Origin: a virus
Length of the DNA stretch: 39,628 nucleotides
IMG/VR virus record: IMGVR_UViG_3300020213_000055
Coordinates: 1-39,628 of that record
Direction: 5' to 3' (one strand)
Numbering within the stretch: position 1 is the first letter of the stretch; every line of letters begins with the position of its first letter. Below, piece after piece: positions 31,234 through 39,627 of this stretch. The notes under the pieces are model-generated. The model did not search any database. It saw nothing but the letters and a program-made list of their open reading frames with translations, and was not told where the DNA came from. The translations under genes and the position numbers were made by a program.

Positions 31234-32150
31234 GTGTATTATTACGTCTGGTTTCTAATGGAAGAATAAAAAAACCGTTTTTTATTACGTTATACGGGCC
31301 TCCGGGGGTTGGAAAAAGCTCATTTGCTGCGGGGGCCCCAAAAACTATTTTTTGCGGACCTGAGGAAGGCACCTTTAACATGGATGTTTCTAGGTTTCCG
31401 CGCTCTAAAAATTTTGATGAAATAATGAATTGTATTTCTGAATTAAGAAATGAAAAACATGATTTTCAAACTTTAGCTTTGGACACATTAGATGCTATCG
31501 AGCCGCTTATTTGGGACACGGTTTGCGGTTTGGATGGATCTGAAACGATTGATGAGGCACAGGGCTCTTATGGAAAAGGGTATGTGATGGCTAATAAATA
31601 TTGGGCGCGCATGATAGAGGCATTGCACGACTTAAGAGATTATAGCGGTATGAATATTATCGCGCTCGCGCATTCCCAAGTGAAATCATTTAATGATCCA
31701 TCATTATTACAACCCTATGACAGGTATCAATTAAAATTGAATGAAAAGGCGTCTGCATTGTGGAGAGAGACTTGTGATCTTATGGGATTTGCCGACTTTC
31801 AAACTTTTTTAAAAGAAGGCGACACGGAAAAGAAGAACCGAGCACTTGGCGAGGGAAAACGTATTTTGTATACCGAGCGACGCCCTGCATTTGACGCTAA
31901 AAATAGATTGGGATTGCCTTCTGAAATCCCGTTATCGTTTCAGGCATTTGAACAAGCCGTTTTGGTTTCGACGCCATTATATAAAGATCCGCTAGCGTTA
32001 AAGTCTAAAATCCTAAAACTAAAAGAAATTTTAACCGATGAGAAAATCAAAAAAGCGGTTAGAGAATCTCTCGATAAAGCGGGCGATGAAACAGAAAAAC
32101 TAATTCCAATTCTAAACAGACTCGAAGAAATAACAAAAGGAGCAACATAA
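31230..32150 (+). CDS. Sak4-like recombination ATPase
   Basis: This 306-aa protein is a RecA-like ATPase with Walker A GPPGVGKSS (23-31) and a Walker B-like LALDTLDAI (82-90), followed by MANKYWARMIEALHDLRDYSG and IIALAHSQVKSF, typical of the Sak4/AAA_24 phage annealing proteins. It would work with the SSB-like protein directly downstream and with the YqaJ exonuclease. AAAGGAG precedes the start, which overlaps the repressor stop. A longer reading from 31149 is out of context. Confidence 0.85.
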   Translation: MSVLLRLVSNGRIKKPFFITLYGPPGVGKSSFAAGAPKTIFCGPEEGTFNMDVSRFPRSKNFDEIMNCISELRNEKHDFQTLALDTLDAIEPLIWDTVCGLDGSETIDEAQGSYGKGYVMANKYWARMIEALHDLRDYSGMNIIALAHSQVKSFNDPSLLQPYDRYQLKLNEKASALWRETCDLMGFADFQTFLKEGDTEKKNRALGEGKRILYTERRPAFDAKNRLGLPSEIPLSFQAFEQAVLVSTPLYKDPLALKSKILKLKEILTDEKIKKAVRESLDKAGDETEKLIPILNRLEEITKGAT

Positions 32151-32151
32151 C

Positions 32152-32640
32152 ATGTCGTATAAAGAAATTACTCAAGGTGAAAAATTAGCATTACCAGTTG
32201 GCGCTAGATTCATTGAATCTAAAGCAGGCACAATGGGTATGGAGGTAGCATTTGAGTTTGAAGAGATTGCTACCGGCGCTCGCGAGCGCCTTAACTGGGT
32301 TGGATGGCTATCTGAAAAAGCGATTGAAAATACAATGGCAACATTGGTTGATGTCCTTGGTTTCACGGGCGATGATTCGGTAGATCAGAATGGACATCTC
32401 GCCAACCCTAACGCAATCAACATGCTTACTCAGGTAAGGATTACAGTAGAACTCGAAGCTTACGCAGGTAAAACCTATCCTAAAATAAAATGGATTAACC
32501 GTGTAGGCGGCAGTTCATTTGCAGAATGTAAACCACAAACTATTAAGTCTAAGTTAGGAGAGGCAAATTTTGCTGCGCACTATTTGGCTCAGAAGCAAAA
32601 AAGTGGTATTACGTTGGAAAAAGTTGAACTACCATTTTAA
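32152..32640 (+). CDS. Single-stranded DNA-binding protein-like
   Basis: This 162-aa protein has an OB-fold-like beta pattern (GARFIESKAGTMGMEVAFEFEE, in pieces; RITVELEAYAGKTYPKIKWINRVGG) and a flexible acidic end (LEKVELPF). Such proteins of the DUF669/SSB type regularly follow Sak4-like genes. It starts 1 bp after the upstream stop, so it is coupled. The exact Pfam family is uncertain. Confidence 0.75.
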   Translation: MSYKEITQGEKLALPVGARFIESKAGTMGMEVAFEFEEIATGARERLNWVGWLSEKAIENTMATLVDVLGFTGDDSVDQNGHLANPNAINMLTQVRITVELEAYAGKTYPKIKWINRVGGSSFAECKPQTIKSKLGEANFAAHYLAQKQKSGITLEKVELPF

Positions 32641-32652
32641 AAAAAGGAAAAT

Positions 32653-32907
32653 ATGAAATACTTAATTATGTTTTTAATAGGTGCGGTTTTACATGGTGCC
32701 GAAATTCCTAGACAAGAGACCGTAAAAATTAGTAAGCAGACTCAAATTGTTAGTTATGATCCTAAAACAGATAAATTAAATTTAATTAGCCCTTGGTCTT
32801 GGGAGGATGCATCTTACGCAATTTTGGAACTGGTTAAACAATGCGAATCTCGGGTTGCATCTATGAATAAAACAGCTCCTGAAATTAAGAGAGAATTAAA
32901 AAAATGA
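32653..32907 (+). CDS. Small exported protein upstream of the papain-like protease
   Basis: This 84-aa protein has a signal peptide (MKYLIMFLIGAVLHGAE) and a short charged mature part ending in a helix with ILELVKQCESRVASM. AAAAGGAAAAT precedes it. Its stop overlaps the protease start as ATGA. It could be a partner, chaperone or inhibitor of the protease; only the position suggests this. The first eight residues match the secreted protein at 4005-4307. Confidence 0.68.
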   Translation: MKYLIMFLIGAVLHGAEIPRQETVKISKQTQIVSYDPKTDKLNLISPWSWEDASYAILELVKQCESRVASMNKTAPEIKRELKK

Positions 32908-33944
32908 AATACTTTTTATTATTAATATTATCCGTTCCATTGTTTGCGGCGCAGGAACCAATGCGGTTTGACACGGTACCTGATGTCCCGTCGTCTGAGT
33001 TCACATTTGAAACCGCTCCAATGCGTGGCGAGCCATACTCTTTAGGGCTTGTAAAAAAAGAAAGCGTCAGAGGTTTTATATCCGTTTCCCCCAGTAAAGA
33101 ATTTTTAGGTAAGGAATTGGTGATACCAAATAAATTTTCTTTAAGTCAATTCGCTGAACTGGCACCTGTAAAAAACCAAGGGAATTGCGGATCATGTGTT
33201 TCATTTGCCGTGTCCGCTGCGGTAGAAGATCAATACCGCATATTAGGAAAAATTCTACCCACCCTTTCCAATCAATATCAAATGTCATGCGGAAAAAGGG
33301 AATGGATTTGCAACGGGTCTTTTTTTGAAAAAACAGCCAGCGACTATACTTTGTTAAACGGAAATATTACGCAAGATAAATACCCGTACACGGCTAGCAA
33401 TTCCTCATGCAAAGGCAAAGTATCGGATACTATCGCGCAAATTAAAAACCCACGTGTGATCGACAACTCGCCTAAGTCAATTATCACGGCTCTTCTTACA
33501 TACCATGCGGTACCCGTTACCGTAGGAGCTGATAATTATTTTTTAAGCTATAAAGGCGGAATTTATAACGCATGCACCAATGCCGGAACAAATCATCAAG
33601 TCGAATTAGTTGGGTATGATTTAGAAGGCGCTCAATTTGATGCAAACGGAAAACTTCCGGCAGGTAAGGGAACGTGGCTAATTAAAAATTCGTGGGGCAC
33701 AAGATACGGTGAGGCAGGTTATATCACTATGAAAATGACCTCATCATCGGGAAGGCTTTGTAATAATATTGCTGAAGAGGCAGGGGTTTTTGACGTTGAT
33801 TTACCGACTCCTACACCGACTCATACACCGACTCCTACGCCCGCTCCGCCGACTCCAAGTAATTTAGATTGGAAATGGCTAGGCATCGGATTCGCTATAT
33901 TATTAAGTATTGCAGGATCTCTTTTTGCAATATTTAAAAAATAA
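32904..33944 (+). CDS. Secreted, membrane-anchored papain-like cysteine protease
   Basis: This 346-aa protein has a signal peptide (1-16), a pro-like region, and a C1A peptidase domain: oxyanion Gln92 and catalytic Cys98 in NQGNCGSCVSF, His231 in NHQVELVGYD, Asn262 in WLIKNSWGTRYGEAGY. A Pro/Thr linker (301-318) and a single membrane helix (about 323-343) with a short basic end follow. All catalytic residues are present. A papain-family enzyme with export signal and anchor is very unusual in a phage; it may act in the periplasm on host or rival-phage proteins. Confidence 0.85.
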   Translation: MKYFLLLILSVPLFAAQEPMRFDTVPDVPSSEFTFETAPMRGEPYSLGLVKKESVRGFISVSPSKEFLGKELVIPNKFSLSQFAELAPVKNQGNCGSCVSFAVSAAVEDQYRILGKILPTLSNQYQMSCGKREWICNGSFFEKTASDYTLLNGNITQDKYPYTASNSSCKGKVSDTIAQIKNPRVIDNSPKSIITALLTYHAVPVTVGADNYFLSYKGGIYNACTNAGTNHQVELVGYDLEGAQFDANGKLPAGKGTWLIKNSWGTRYGEAGYITMKMTSSSGRLCNNIAEEAGVFDVDLPTPTPTHTPTPTPAPPTPSNLDWKWLGIGFAILLSIAGSLFAIFKK

Positions 33945-33952
33945 TCTATCTG

Positions 33953-35166
33953 TGTGTTGGCTTTATATTTGGGCCAGCACACTCTCTCTTTTAAAAAAAA
34001 TTAAGCCTCATTGGATAATACTATTTACAGTAGTTTTGTTACCTCTAATCGTTCGGGTTGAACAAGTTGCAGCTCCATTAGATTTAAATGTATGGCCAGT
34101 ACAAAACGAATTATTTACCTATTGGAAATGCGCACTTCTTTTTACGGTCTCACCAACACTATTTTTTTTTAGTTTTAAAAAAGTAATATTAGCTCCGTAT
34201 GTCTACATTTTTTTTATTTGCATTTCTGGAATATTAACTAGGCATACAGAAATTGTATGGTATGGGCTCTATAACTACAGAGAAGGAATGCTTACTTTAA
34301 TTTGTTATATGGCCCTATTCATATCATCGGCGCATTTAATAAATACCGATGAAAAAAGGAAACAACTAGTCTATGCAGTAGCCCTATCTTTTTTACTTGT
34401 CGGTTTAGTCGCTATTTTACAGTTTTTAAAAATAGACGTGTTTAATTTGCGTGGAATAAACCGAATCATTAGAAACGGATACGAAGGCCAATTAAAAACC
34501 TCTCTAACGCCATCTTTTTCAACGCTAATGAATTCAAATCACTTAGGGTTATATTGCGCAATGATTTTTCCGTTCGTCGCTATTGAGTTTAAAAAATGGT
34601 TTATTCCTTTTATATTATTCGTGTCTATGACCTGTTACTCAAGGGGGGCATGGGCTAGTATTTTAATAACTGCATGCTTGGTATTTTACTATTTGTATAA
34701 TGAAATAGATTCAAAGCATCTTATTATTTTATCGTTTTGTGTTTACGCTATTGCTCCAAAGATTAGCAAAGTAAATTTTGATTTTAATAATAATGATAGG
34801 TTTTATTTTTGGGAAAATACCATTCCGCTACTAAGTGTTTTTGGTAATGGCCCGCAAACTTTAATTTATACTTTCCCGAATTGGAATTCATCTAAAAAAG
34901 CTGATAATGGAATAAATAAGGATGTGATGATAGACAGACCGCATAATATTTTCTTGCAAGTGTGGCACGATACAGGTTTTTTTTCATTGTTATGTTTTTT
35001 ATTTTTCCCTATTTATTTTTTACTGAAACAAAAAAAAGATAGGTACTCTATTGCAGTTTCATTTTCAGTTATCGGGTATTTAATAGCCGCATGTTTTACC
35101 GATAGTACTGTTTGCGTGGCCCCGCTGTATTGGATAATACTAGGTAGCGGATACGCGAAACTATGA
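33953..35166 (+). CDS. O-antigen ligase/polymerase-like membrane protein
   Basis: This is a polytopic membrane protein of about 404 aa with about ten helices. It has the conserved features of the Wzy/WaaL family: NSNHLGLYCAMIFPF, SRGAWASILITA (periplasmic-side Arg) and DRPHNIFLQVWHDTGFF with the characteristic His-Asn and a following acidic residue. Such enzymes join or polymerise O-antigen. The start is uncertain: a GTG at 33953 follows the protease stop; a TTG at 33910 would overlap the protease gene. It could change the host surface after infection or in a carrier state. Confidence 0.78.
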
Positions 35167-36590
35167 GTGAGAGAGAGTATCAAACTAAAAGTATTGAACT
35201 AGTTAGAAACGAATTCTTATCTGGTAAAAAGAAAGTCCTGTTGTGGCTTGCTACCGGATCGGGAAAAACGCATGTATTCTGCAAGATGATCAAAGATACT
35301 GCAGCGAAGGGTAAATATTGCATTATAGTTGTGCGCGGCAGGAAATTAGTCGACCAGGCTTCGCAAAGACTTACGAGAGAAAATGTAGATCATGGTGTAC
35401 TCATGAATAATCACTGGAACTATAGACCGTCACTACCAGTGCAGGTAATTAGCATTGATACGGCCATTTCAAGAAGGCTAAGGCCAAAGGCCGATTTAAT
35501 AATAGTCGACGAATGCCATCTTTCGAATAGTAAGCGATACATCGAATTTTTAAAACAGTACGATTGTCACCTAGTTTCGGTTACCGCCTCCCCATACGTT
35601 GACGGCGGGTTGCGGCACGTCGCAGAATCCATAGTTCATCCAATAAGTATGTTGCAGTTAATAGAACAAAATTACTTATGCAATTTTAGATATTTCGCCC
35701 CCTCTCAACCGGATTTAACAGGAGTTCAGGTATCTAGTTCGACTAAGGACTACGTGAATGATCAACTTGAAACCGCAATGGTAAAAGGATCTTTGACAGG
35801 AAAAGTAATTGATAATTGGATAAAAATTGCTAAAGATAGGCCAACACTTTTATTCGCAGTGAATATTCATCACAGTAAAATACTTATACAAAAATTTATA
35901 GATGCGGGAATAAGTGCTGAGCATATAGATGCGAATTCAACCGATAGAGAAAGAGAAAATGTTATTAACCGATTACAGATCGGCGAAACAAAAATTGTGT
36001 CTAATGTCGGAATATTTTGTACTGGCATTGATATTCCTTGTGTTAGCGCGGTTATCATGGCAAGACCGACAAAAAGCAGAAATTTATTTATTCAACAGGC
36101 AGGAAGAGGCACGAGGATATATGAAGGAAAATCAAACTGTATTTTACTTGACCACTCAGGAAACTTACAGAGACACGGATACCCCACCGATGAACCAGAA
36201 GTAGACTTAGATGGTAAGATAAAAACTGAATCCACTAAAAGAGAATCTAAAACCTGCAAAGAATGTTTTTGTGTTTATATCGGGGATAAATGCCCGGAGT
36301 GTGGCCACAAGGTTACTAAAACAGAGGCTAAAGTATTAACAGAAACTGATGAAAATTTAGTGGAAGTAATACCAAATTATGATCCAGTTAAAAATTATAT
36401 GCACCTGTTAAACATTGAAAAGAAACGAACTAATAAAAAGCAAGCATGGGTTTATCACAAACTAGTAGACAGATTCGGTTTAGACGTATGCAAAAATCTT
36501 TTACCCGATTGGTTTAAAAATAAGTATGGGAAAGATTCGCTGTTTCGTAATTCCCCTTACGAGCAATTTAAAAAAAATGTGATAGAATAA
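35163..36590 (+). CDS. Superfamily 2 helicase with C-terminal zinc ribbon
   Basis: This 475-aa protein has helicase motifs I ATGSGKT (30-36), II DECH (116-119), III VTASPY (140-145) and VI QQAGRGTR (311-318), and a four-Cys zinc ribbon (C365, C368, C377, C380). The C-terminal 80 residues are basic. The set resembles phage DEAD/DEAH helicases of the SSL2/UvsW type, which work in recombination or origin unwinding. The start overlaps the upstream gene's stop as ATGA. Confidence 0.88.
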   Translation: MSEREYQTKSIELVRNEFLSGKKKVLLWLATGSGKTHVFCKMIKDTAAKGKYCIIVVRGRKLVDQASQRLTRENVDHGVLMNNHWNYRPSLPVQVISIDTAISRRLRPKADLIIVDECHLSNSKRYIEFLKQYDCHLVSVTASPYVDGGLRHVAESIVHPISMLQLIEQNYLCNFRYFAPSQPDLTGVQVSSSTKDYVNDQLETAMVKGSLTGKVIDNWIKIAKDRPTLLFAVNIHHSKILIQKFIDAGISAEHIDANSTDRERENVINRLQIGETKIVSNVGIFCTGIDIPCVSAVIMARPTKSRNLFIQQAGRGTRIYEGKSNCILLDHSGNLQRHGYPTDEPEVDLDGKIKTESTKRESKTCKECFCVYIGDKCPECGHKVTKTEAKVLTETDENLVEVIPNYDPVKNYMHLLNIEKKRTNKKQAWVYHKLVDRFGLDVCKNLLPDWFKNKYGKDSLFRNSPYEQFKKNVIE

Positions 36591-36597
36591 TTCTACT

Positions 36598-36804
36598 ATG
36601 ACAGGCGAATGGCACGAATGGTCAAATCACGTTTTGGCCGACCTAAAAAGGTTAGAGCAATCTAGCAATCAAATTAGCATTCAATTGCAAAAAATAGAAA
36701 TAGAGATAGCCACACTTAAAGTAAAGTCGGGGATATTTGGAGCTGTGGGCGCGTCAATTCCTGTAGTTGCTATGATTTTATACGACATGATAATTAAAAA
36801 ATAA
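36598..36804 (+). CDS. Small coiled-coil/membrane protein, lysis-associated
   Basis: This 68-aa protein has a helical amphipathic N-terminus (LADLKRLEQSSNQISIQLQK), then a single C-terminal membrane helix (GIFGAVGASIPVVAMILYDMI) and a Lys-Lys end. The build resembles XhlA-type haemolysin proteins that help holin-endolysin release. It is two genes upstream of the M15 peptidase. Confidence 0.65.
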   Translation: MTGEWHEWSNHVLADLKRLEQSSNQISIQLQKIEIEIATLKVKSGIFGAVGASIPVVAMILYDMIIKK

Positions 36805-36813
36805 GAGGTATAT

Positions 36814-37017
36814 ATGCTAGACACATTACTACTTGCCCTGCCCTATGGAATAGGTCCGTGGGCCTATTTGGTAGTGCAGCTCGCTAAGTTGCTGCCGGCG
36901 GTAATCACTGCTATTAAATCAGATCCAAACCCTAATAATAAATCAGCTCCAATTGTAGTTGATAAAATTAAAAAGATCATAACCGTAGGGGAACCAACGG
37001 AATTGAAAAATATATGA
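36814..37017 (+). CDS. Putative holin-like small membrane protein
   Basis: This 67-aa protein has one hydrophobic segment (LLLALPYGIGPWAYLVVQLAKLLPAVITAI, quoted in parts, about 4-33) and a short polar tail. AGAGG lies upstream. Its position between the XhlA-like protein and the endolysin makes holin likely. No characteristic motif. Confidence 0.55.
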   Translation: MLDTLLLALPYGIGPWAYLVVQLAKLLPAVITAIKSDPNPNNKSAPIVVDKIKKIITVGEPTELKNI

Positions 37018-37376
37018 TAGTAAAAGATTTAAACCCAAAACTTAGAATACTTACAAAAGAACAAACCGAAAACTTATCTGAGTTATTCCGTAGAATAACT
37101 TTACTTGAAGAATTAATTGAAATGGAATTTACCGTTATTTCCGGTTTTAGAACTCCGATGGATCAATTAAGAACTAATCCTAAGAATCCAAAGAGCGCCC
37201 ATTGCGAAGGAATGGCAGTTGACCTCAAAGATAAAGAAGGGGTTATCTATGATTTTCTCATAAACAACCCCGATATGGTAATTAAGCTTGATTTTTATAT
37301 TGAGCAAAAAACCTACACTCCGGGTTGGATACATTTACAAACAAGAGCAACCCACAATCGGTTTTTTAAGCCTTAA
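37014..37376 (+). CDS. M15-family peptidoglycan endopeptidase (endolysin)
   Basis: This 120-aa protein has SGFRTPMDQ (43-51), SAHCEGMAVDL (61-71, zinc ligands His63 and Asp70) and GWIHLQT (104-110, zinc ligand His107), the active-site set of M15 DD-carboxypeptidase/L-Ala-D-Glu endopeptidases. It would break the cell wall at lysis. There is no signal peptide, so it needs the holin. It overlaps the putative holin gene by 4 bp and ends 6 bp from a converging gene. Confidence 0.88.
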   Translation: MIVKDLNPKLRILTKEQTENLSELFRRITLLEELIEMEFTVISGFRTPMDQLRTNPKNPKSAHCEGMAVDLKDKEGVIYDFLINNPDMVIKLDFYIEQKTYTPGWIHLQTRATHNRFFKP

Positions 37377-37382
37377 AACTTC

Positions 37383-37604
37383 TTATTCTTTTTCGGCGTC
37401 TTGCTGCAATGCCAAATGAACCGAAGTAAGAAGTGATTTCACGGCCTCTTTATCGCCCTTTTCTATAACTCCTGAAATCATAGATTTTAATTCTCTTCTT
37501 TGTGAAAATGGCAAATTACTCAATATTTTAATTATGGCTTCAATTATAGAAATGAAGTCCGGTATGTGCATTACTATCCAAATTACAATTGTAATCCATG
37601 TCAT
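37383..37604 (-). CDS. Small membrane protein at the end of the fibre operon
   Basis: This 73-aa protein has an N-terminal hydrophobic stretch (TIVIWIVMHIPDFISIIEAII) and an amphipathic helix after it (ISGVIEKGDKEAVKSLLTSV). It might be a second holin or an accessory protein. It is 2 bp behind the next gene in the same direction and converges on the endolysin gene with no visible terminator between them. Confidence 0.6.
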   Translation of the reverse strand: MTWITIVIWIVMHIPDFISIIEAIIKILSNLPFSQRRELKSMISGVIEKGDKEAVKSLLTSVHLALQQDAEKE

Positions 37605-37606
37605 AA

Positions 37607-37891
37607 TTAAACTCCCTGTTTTTTTAAAAGCTCAAACGCAAGGCTTTTTACTGGTAATAAAAATGCAGTGACAAACGCCTCTAAATTTTCTTTTTCTTCT
37701 TCTGGAATTTTATCAATTCCGTTAATAGCGGGAACCAAATCAAGTATTACCGCCTGAAGAAGTACCGGCAAATCAGATCCAGGTTGCCATCCGTCAGAAA
37801 GTGACTGTTTAATACTAACTACAAATTTTTTCAAACCCAAAGCTAACTCGTAGGCCTCTTTAGATACTTTTTCATTTACTTCAATTAACAT
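37607..37891 (-). CDS. Small conserved phage protein
   Basis: This 94-aa protein begins MLIEVNEKVSKEAYELALGL and has DLPVLLQAVILDLVPAINGI, predicted all-helical. Short proteins with this pattern occur in other phages near lysis or fibre genes, with no known role. The start at 37891 has GGAGAAAAAC upstream; the longer reading from 37942 overlaps the fibre gene. Confidence 0.7.
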   Translation of the reverse strand: MLIEVNEKVSKEAYELALGLKKFVVSIKQSLSDGWQPGSDLPVLLQAVILDLVPAINGIDKIPEEEKENLEAFVTAFLLPVKSLAFELLKKQGV

Positions 37892-37935
37892 GTTTTTCTC
37901 CTTTTTTTTTATTGTTAAGCAATAGTACTTAAATT

Positions 37936-39345
37936 TTACCAAAATGGAATGTAACGATCAGTTCCGTTGATTGTAATTTTAACGTAACCAACGGCATTTC
38001 CGGCGGTTCCAGTTGGACCATTTGCAAGAGTCAAAGCGTCCGCGCCCGTTGTGCCCGTGTCGGTATTTAAAATATGCTTTGGGTTTTCTGATGTCGCGCC
38101 TAAAGTAATAATCCCACCGTCAGCAATTTTCATTACTACCGTTGAATCATCTGCAAATCTTGCGATGTCTTGGGCTTGGGCATTGTTTGTAACATAGAGC
38201 GCAGAAATAATTCCACTAGGCGGGAATACAGTATAATTATTGCTTGGCGCTAATTCAAAAAATCCGCCAATAGCCGTTGATGGTGTTCCGCCCGTTCCCG
38301 CCGATCCTTGAGTTCCTATTAGTCGTGGATTGCTACCAACCCCCTCACTAGCAATGCCTACCGCTCCGTAAACATAATTTGCCTTCGAGCCAAGAAATGC
38401 CCCTCCTCCGTGCGTGGCACCCGCCGCTGTACTGTTTTCTGCAGAATACCCGCTAGATCTGACGCCCCAATTTCCTCCGCTGCCATCGGCATACCCTACT
38501 TGGGTATTCCCGCCCGTATTATTTAGAATAGTCATTCCCACCACATCGGTAGTTATGGTTCCGCTTAGGGTGCTTGAGTACGATCCGGCATCGGATAATG
38601 TAACGCTAGAATTTTGTAACGTAGATCCTCCGGTGCCATCAGCGCGAAGTAGTGCGTTATCAGTTGCCCCGGTAGATCCGCTAATGCTACCGCCCGAAAC
38701 AAAAGTAAGATTGCCTACGCCGTCTGTAGACAGAAACTGTCCATTAGTTCCATCGGTTAACGGATAAATAATGCCCGATACAGTTATTCCAGCAAAACTA
38801 GGACTATCGGGAATATTCAAATTCTGATTGAATGGATTGGGAGGATCAACAAAAGTAAGATTATTAGCCCCGTCTGTAGATAGAACTTGTCCATTAGTTC
38901 CATCGGCTACCGGATAAATAAGGCCCGCTACAGTTATTCCAGCAAAACTAGGACTATCGGTAGTACTTAAATTCTGATCGAACGGATTGGGAGGATCAAC
39001 AAAAGTAAGATTATTAGCCCCGTCTGTAGATAGAACTTGCCAAGCAGTTCCATCGGCTACCGGATAAATAAGGCCCGCTACAGTTATTCCAGCAAAACTA
39101 GGAGTATCGGTAGTATTCAAATCCTGATTGAATGGATTTCCACCGCCATTTTCCCAAGAATTACCGTCCCACCCGTAAACTAACCCACTATCTTGAGCTA
39201 CGCGAGCATCCCCCACGCTATTTCCAGAAGAAGGTAACGCGGCAATGTTAGCTACGGAAGGCTTCCATGTAGGAGCACCGCCCATCAGAGAAACATTTCC
39301 TAATGCGCACGCAGTAAAAAATAATAGTATAAAAAATGATTTCAT
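37936..39345 (-). CDS. Fibre-like protein with signal peptide and 50-aa repeats
   Basis: This 469-aa protein has an N-terminal signal peptide-like stretch (MKSFFILLFFTACALG), then three 50-aa repeats (DTPSFAGITVAGLIYPVADG, GQVLSTDGANNLTFVDPPNP), then Ser/Thr/Gly-rich beta sequence and a C-terminus with NGPTGTAGNAVGYVKITING. The repeat motif 'VLSTDGANNLTFV' is common in fibre shafts. The start at 39345 has GGAG 6 bases upstream. A signal peptide on a fibre is unexpected and its cleavage would put it outside the cytoplasm; alternatively it is an attached adhesin. Confidence 0.72.
   Translation of the reverse strand: MKSFFILLFFTACALGNVSLMGGAPTWKPSVANIAALPSSGNSVGDARVAQDSGLVYGWDGNSWENGGGNPFNQDLNTTDTPSFAGITVAGLIYPVADGTAWQVLSTDGANNLTFVDPPNPFDQNLSTTDSPSFAGITVAGLIYPVADGTNGQVLSTDGANNLTFVDPPNPFNQNLNIPDSPSFAGITVSGIIYPLTDGTNGQFLSTDGVGNLTFVSGGSISGSTGATDNALLRADGTGGSTLQNSSVTLSDAGSYSSTLSGTITTDVVGMTILNNTGGNTQVGYADGSGGNWGVRSSGYSAENSTAAGATHGGGAFLGSKANYVYGAVGIASEGVGSNPRLIGTQGSAGTGGTPSTAIGGFFELAPSNNYTVFPPSGIISALYVTNNAQAQDIARFADDSTVVMKIADGGIITLGATSENPKHILNTDTGTTGADALTLANGPTGTAGNAVGYVKITINGTDRYIPFW
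38687..39136 (-). repeat. Three 150-bp tandem repeats in the fibre gene
   Basis: Units of exactly 150 bp (50 codons), with the word GGATT[GT] recurring at 38835, 38985 and 39135. The inner two are nearly identical; the C-terminal one has diverged (SGIIYPLTDG). In-frame copy number changes would change shaft length. Confidence 0.8.
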
Positions 39346-39362
39346 TTTAAACTCCATAATTT

Positions 39363-39482
39363 TTATAAACAAGAAATACGCAATAGCAATCTGCGAATTC
39401 TAACTATTCTAAAAATAACAAATCTCTTTGATGCAATTTTTTTAAGCCTATCCTGTAACTCTTCTTTTGATATAATTTTCAT
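39363..39482 (-). CDS. 39-aa micro-ORF, copy 3 of the tandem array
   Basis: Identical in protein to the copy at 39508-39627 and differing from 85-204 by one residue (Ile for Met). It ends 18 bp before the fibre start at 39345. The protein begins MKIISKEELQDRLKKIASKR; its C-terminal third is basic and hydrophobic. It may be a decayed or very small gene multiplied by tandem duplication. Confidence 0.4.
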   Translation of the reverse strand: MKIISKEELQDRLKKIASKRFVIFRIVRIRRLLLRISCL

Positions 39483-39507
39483 AGTTTTATTTACCCCATC
39501 CTAATTT

Positions 39508-39627
39508 TTATAAACAAGAAATACGCAATAGCAATCTGCGAATTCTAACTATTCTAAAAATAACAAATCTCTTTGATGCAATTTTTTTAAGCCTATCCTG
39601 TAACTCTTCTTTTGATATAATTTTCAT
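39508..39627 (-). CDS. 39-aa micro-ORF, copy 2 of the tandem array
   Basis: Its start region lies in the 60-base overlap, so it is also seen, truncated, at 1-59. It is the middle copy in the circle. See the copies at 85-204 and 39363-39482; all three keep an intact frame, start and stop. Confidence 0.4.
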   Translation of the reverse strand: MKIISKEELQDRLKKIASKRFVIFRIVRIRRLLLRISCL

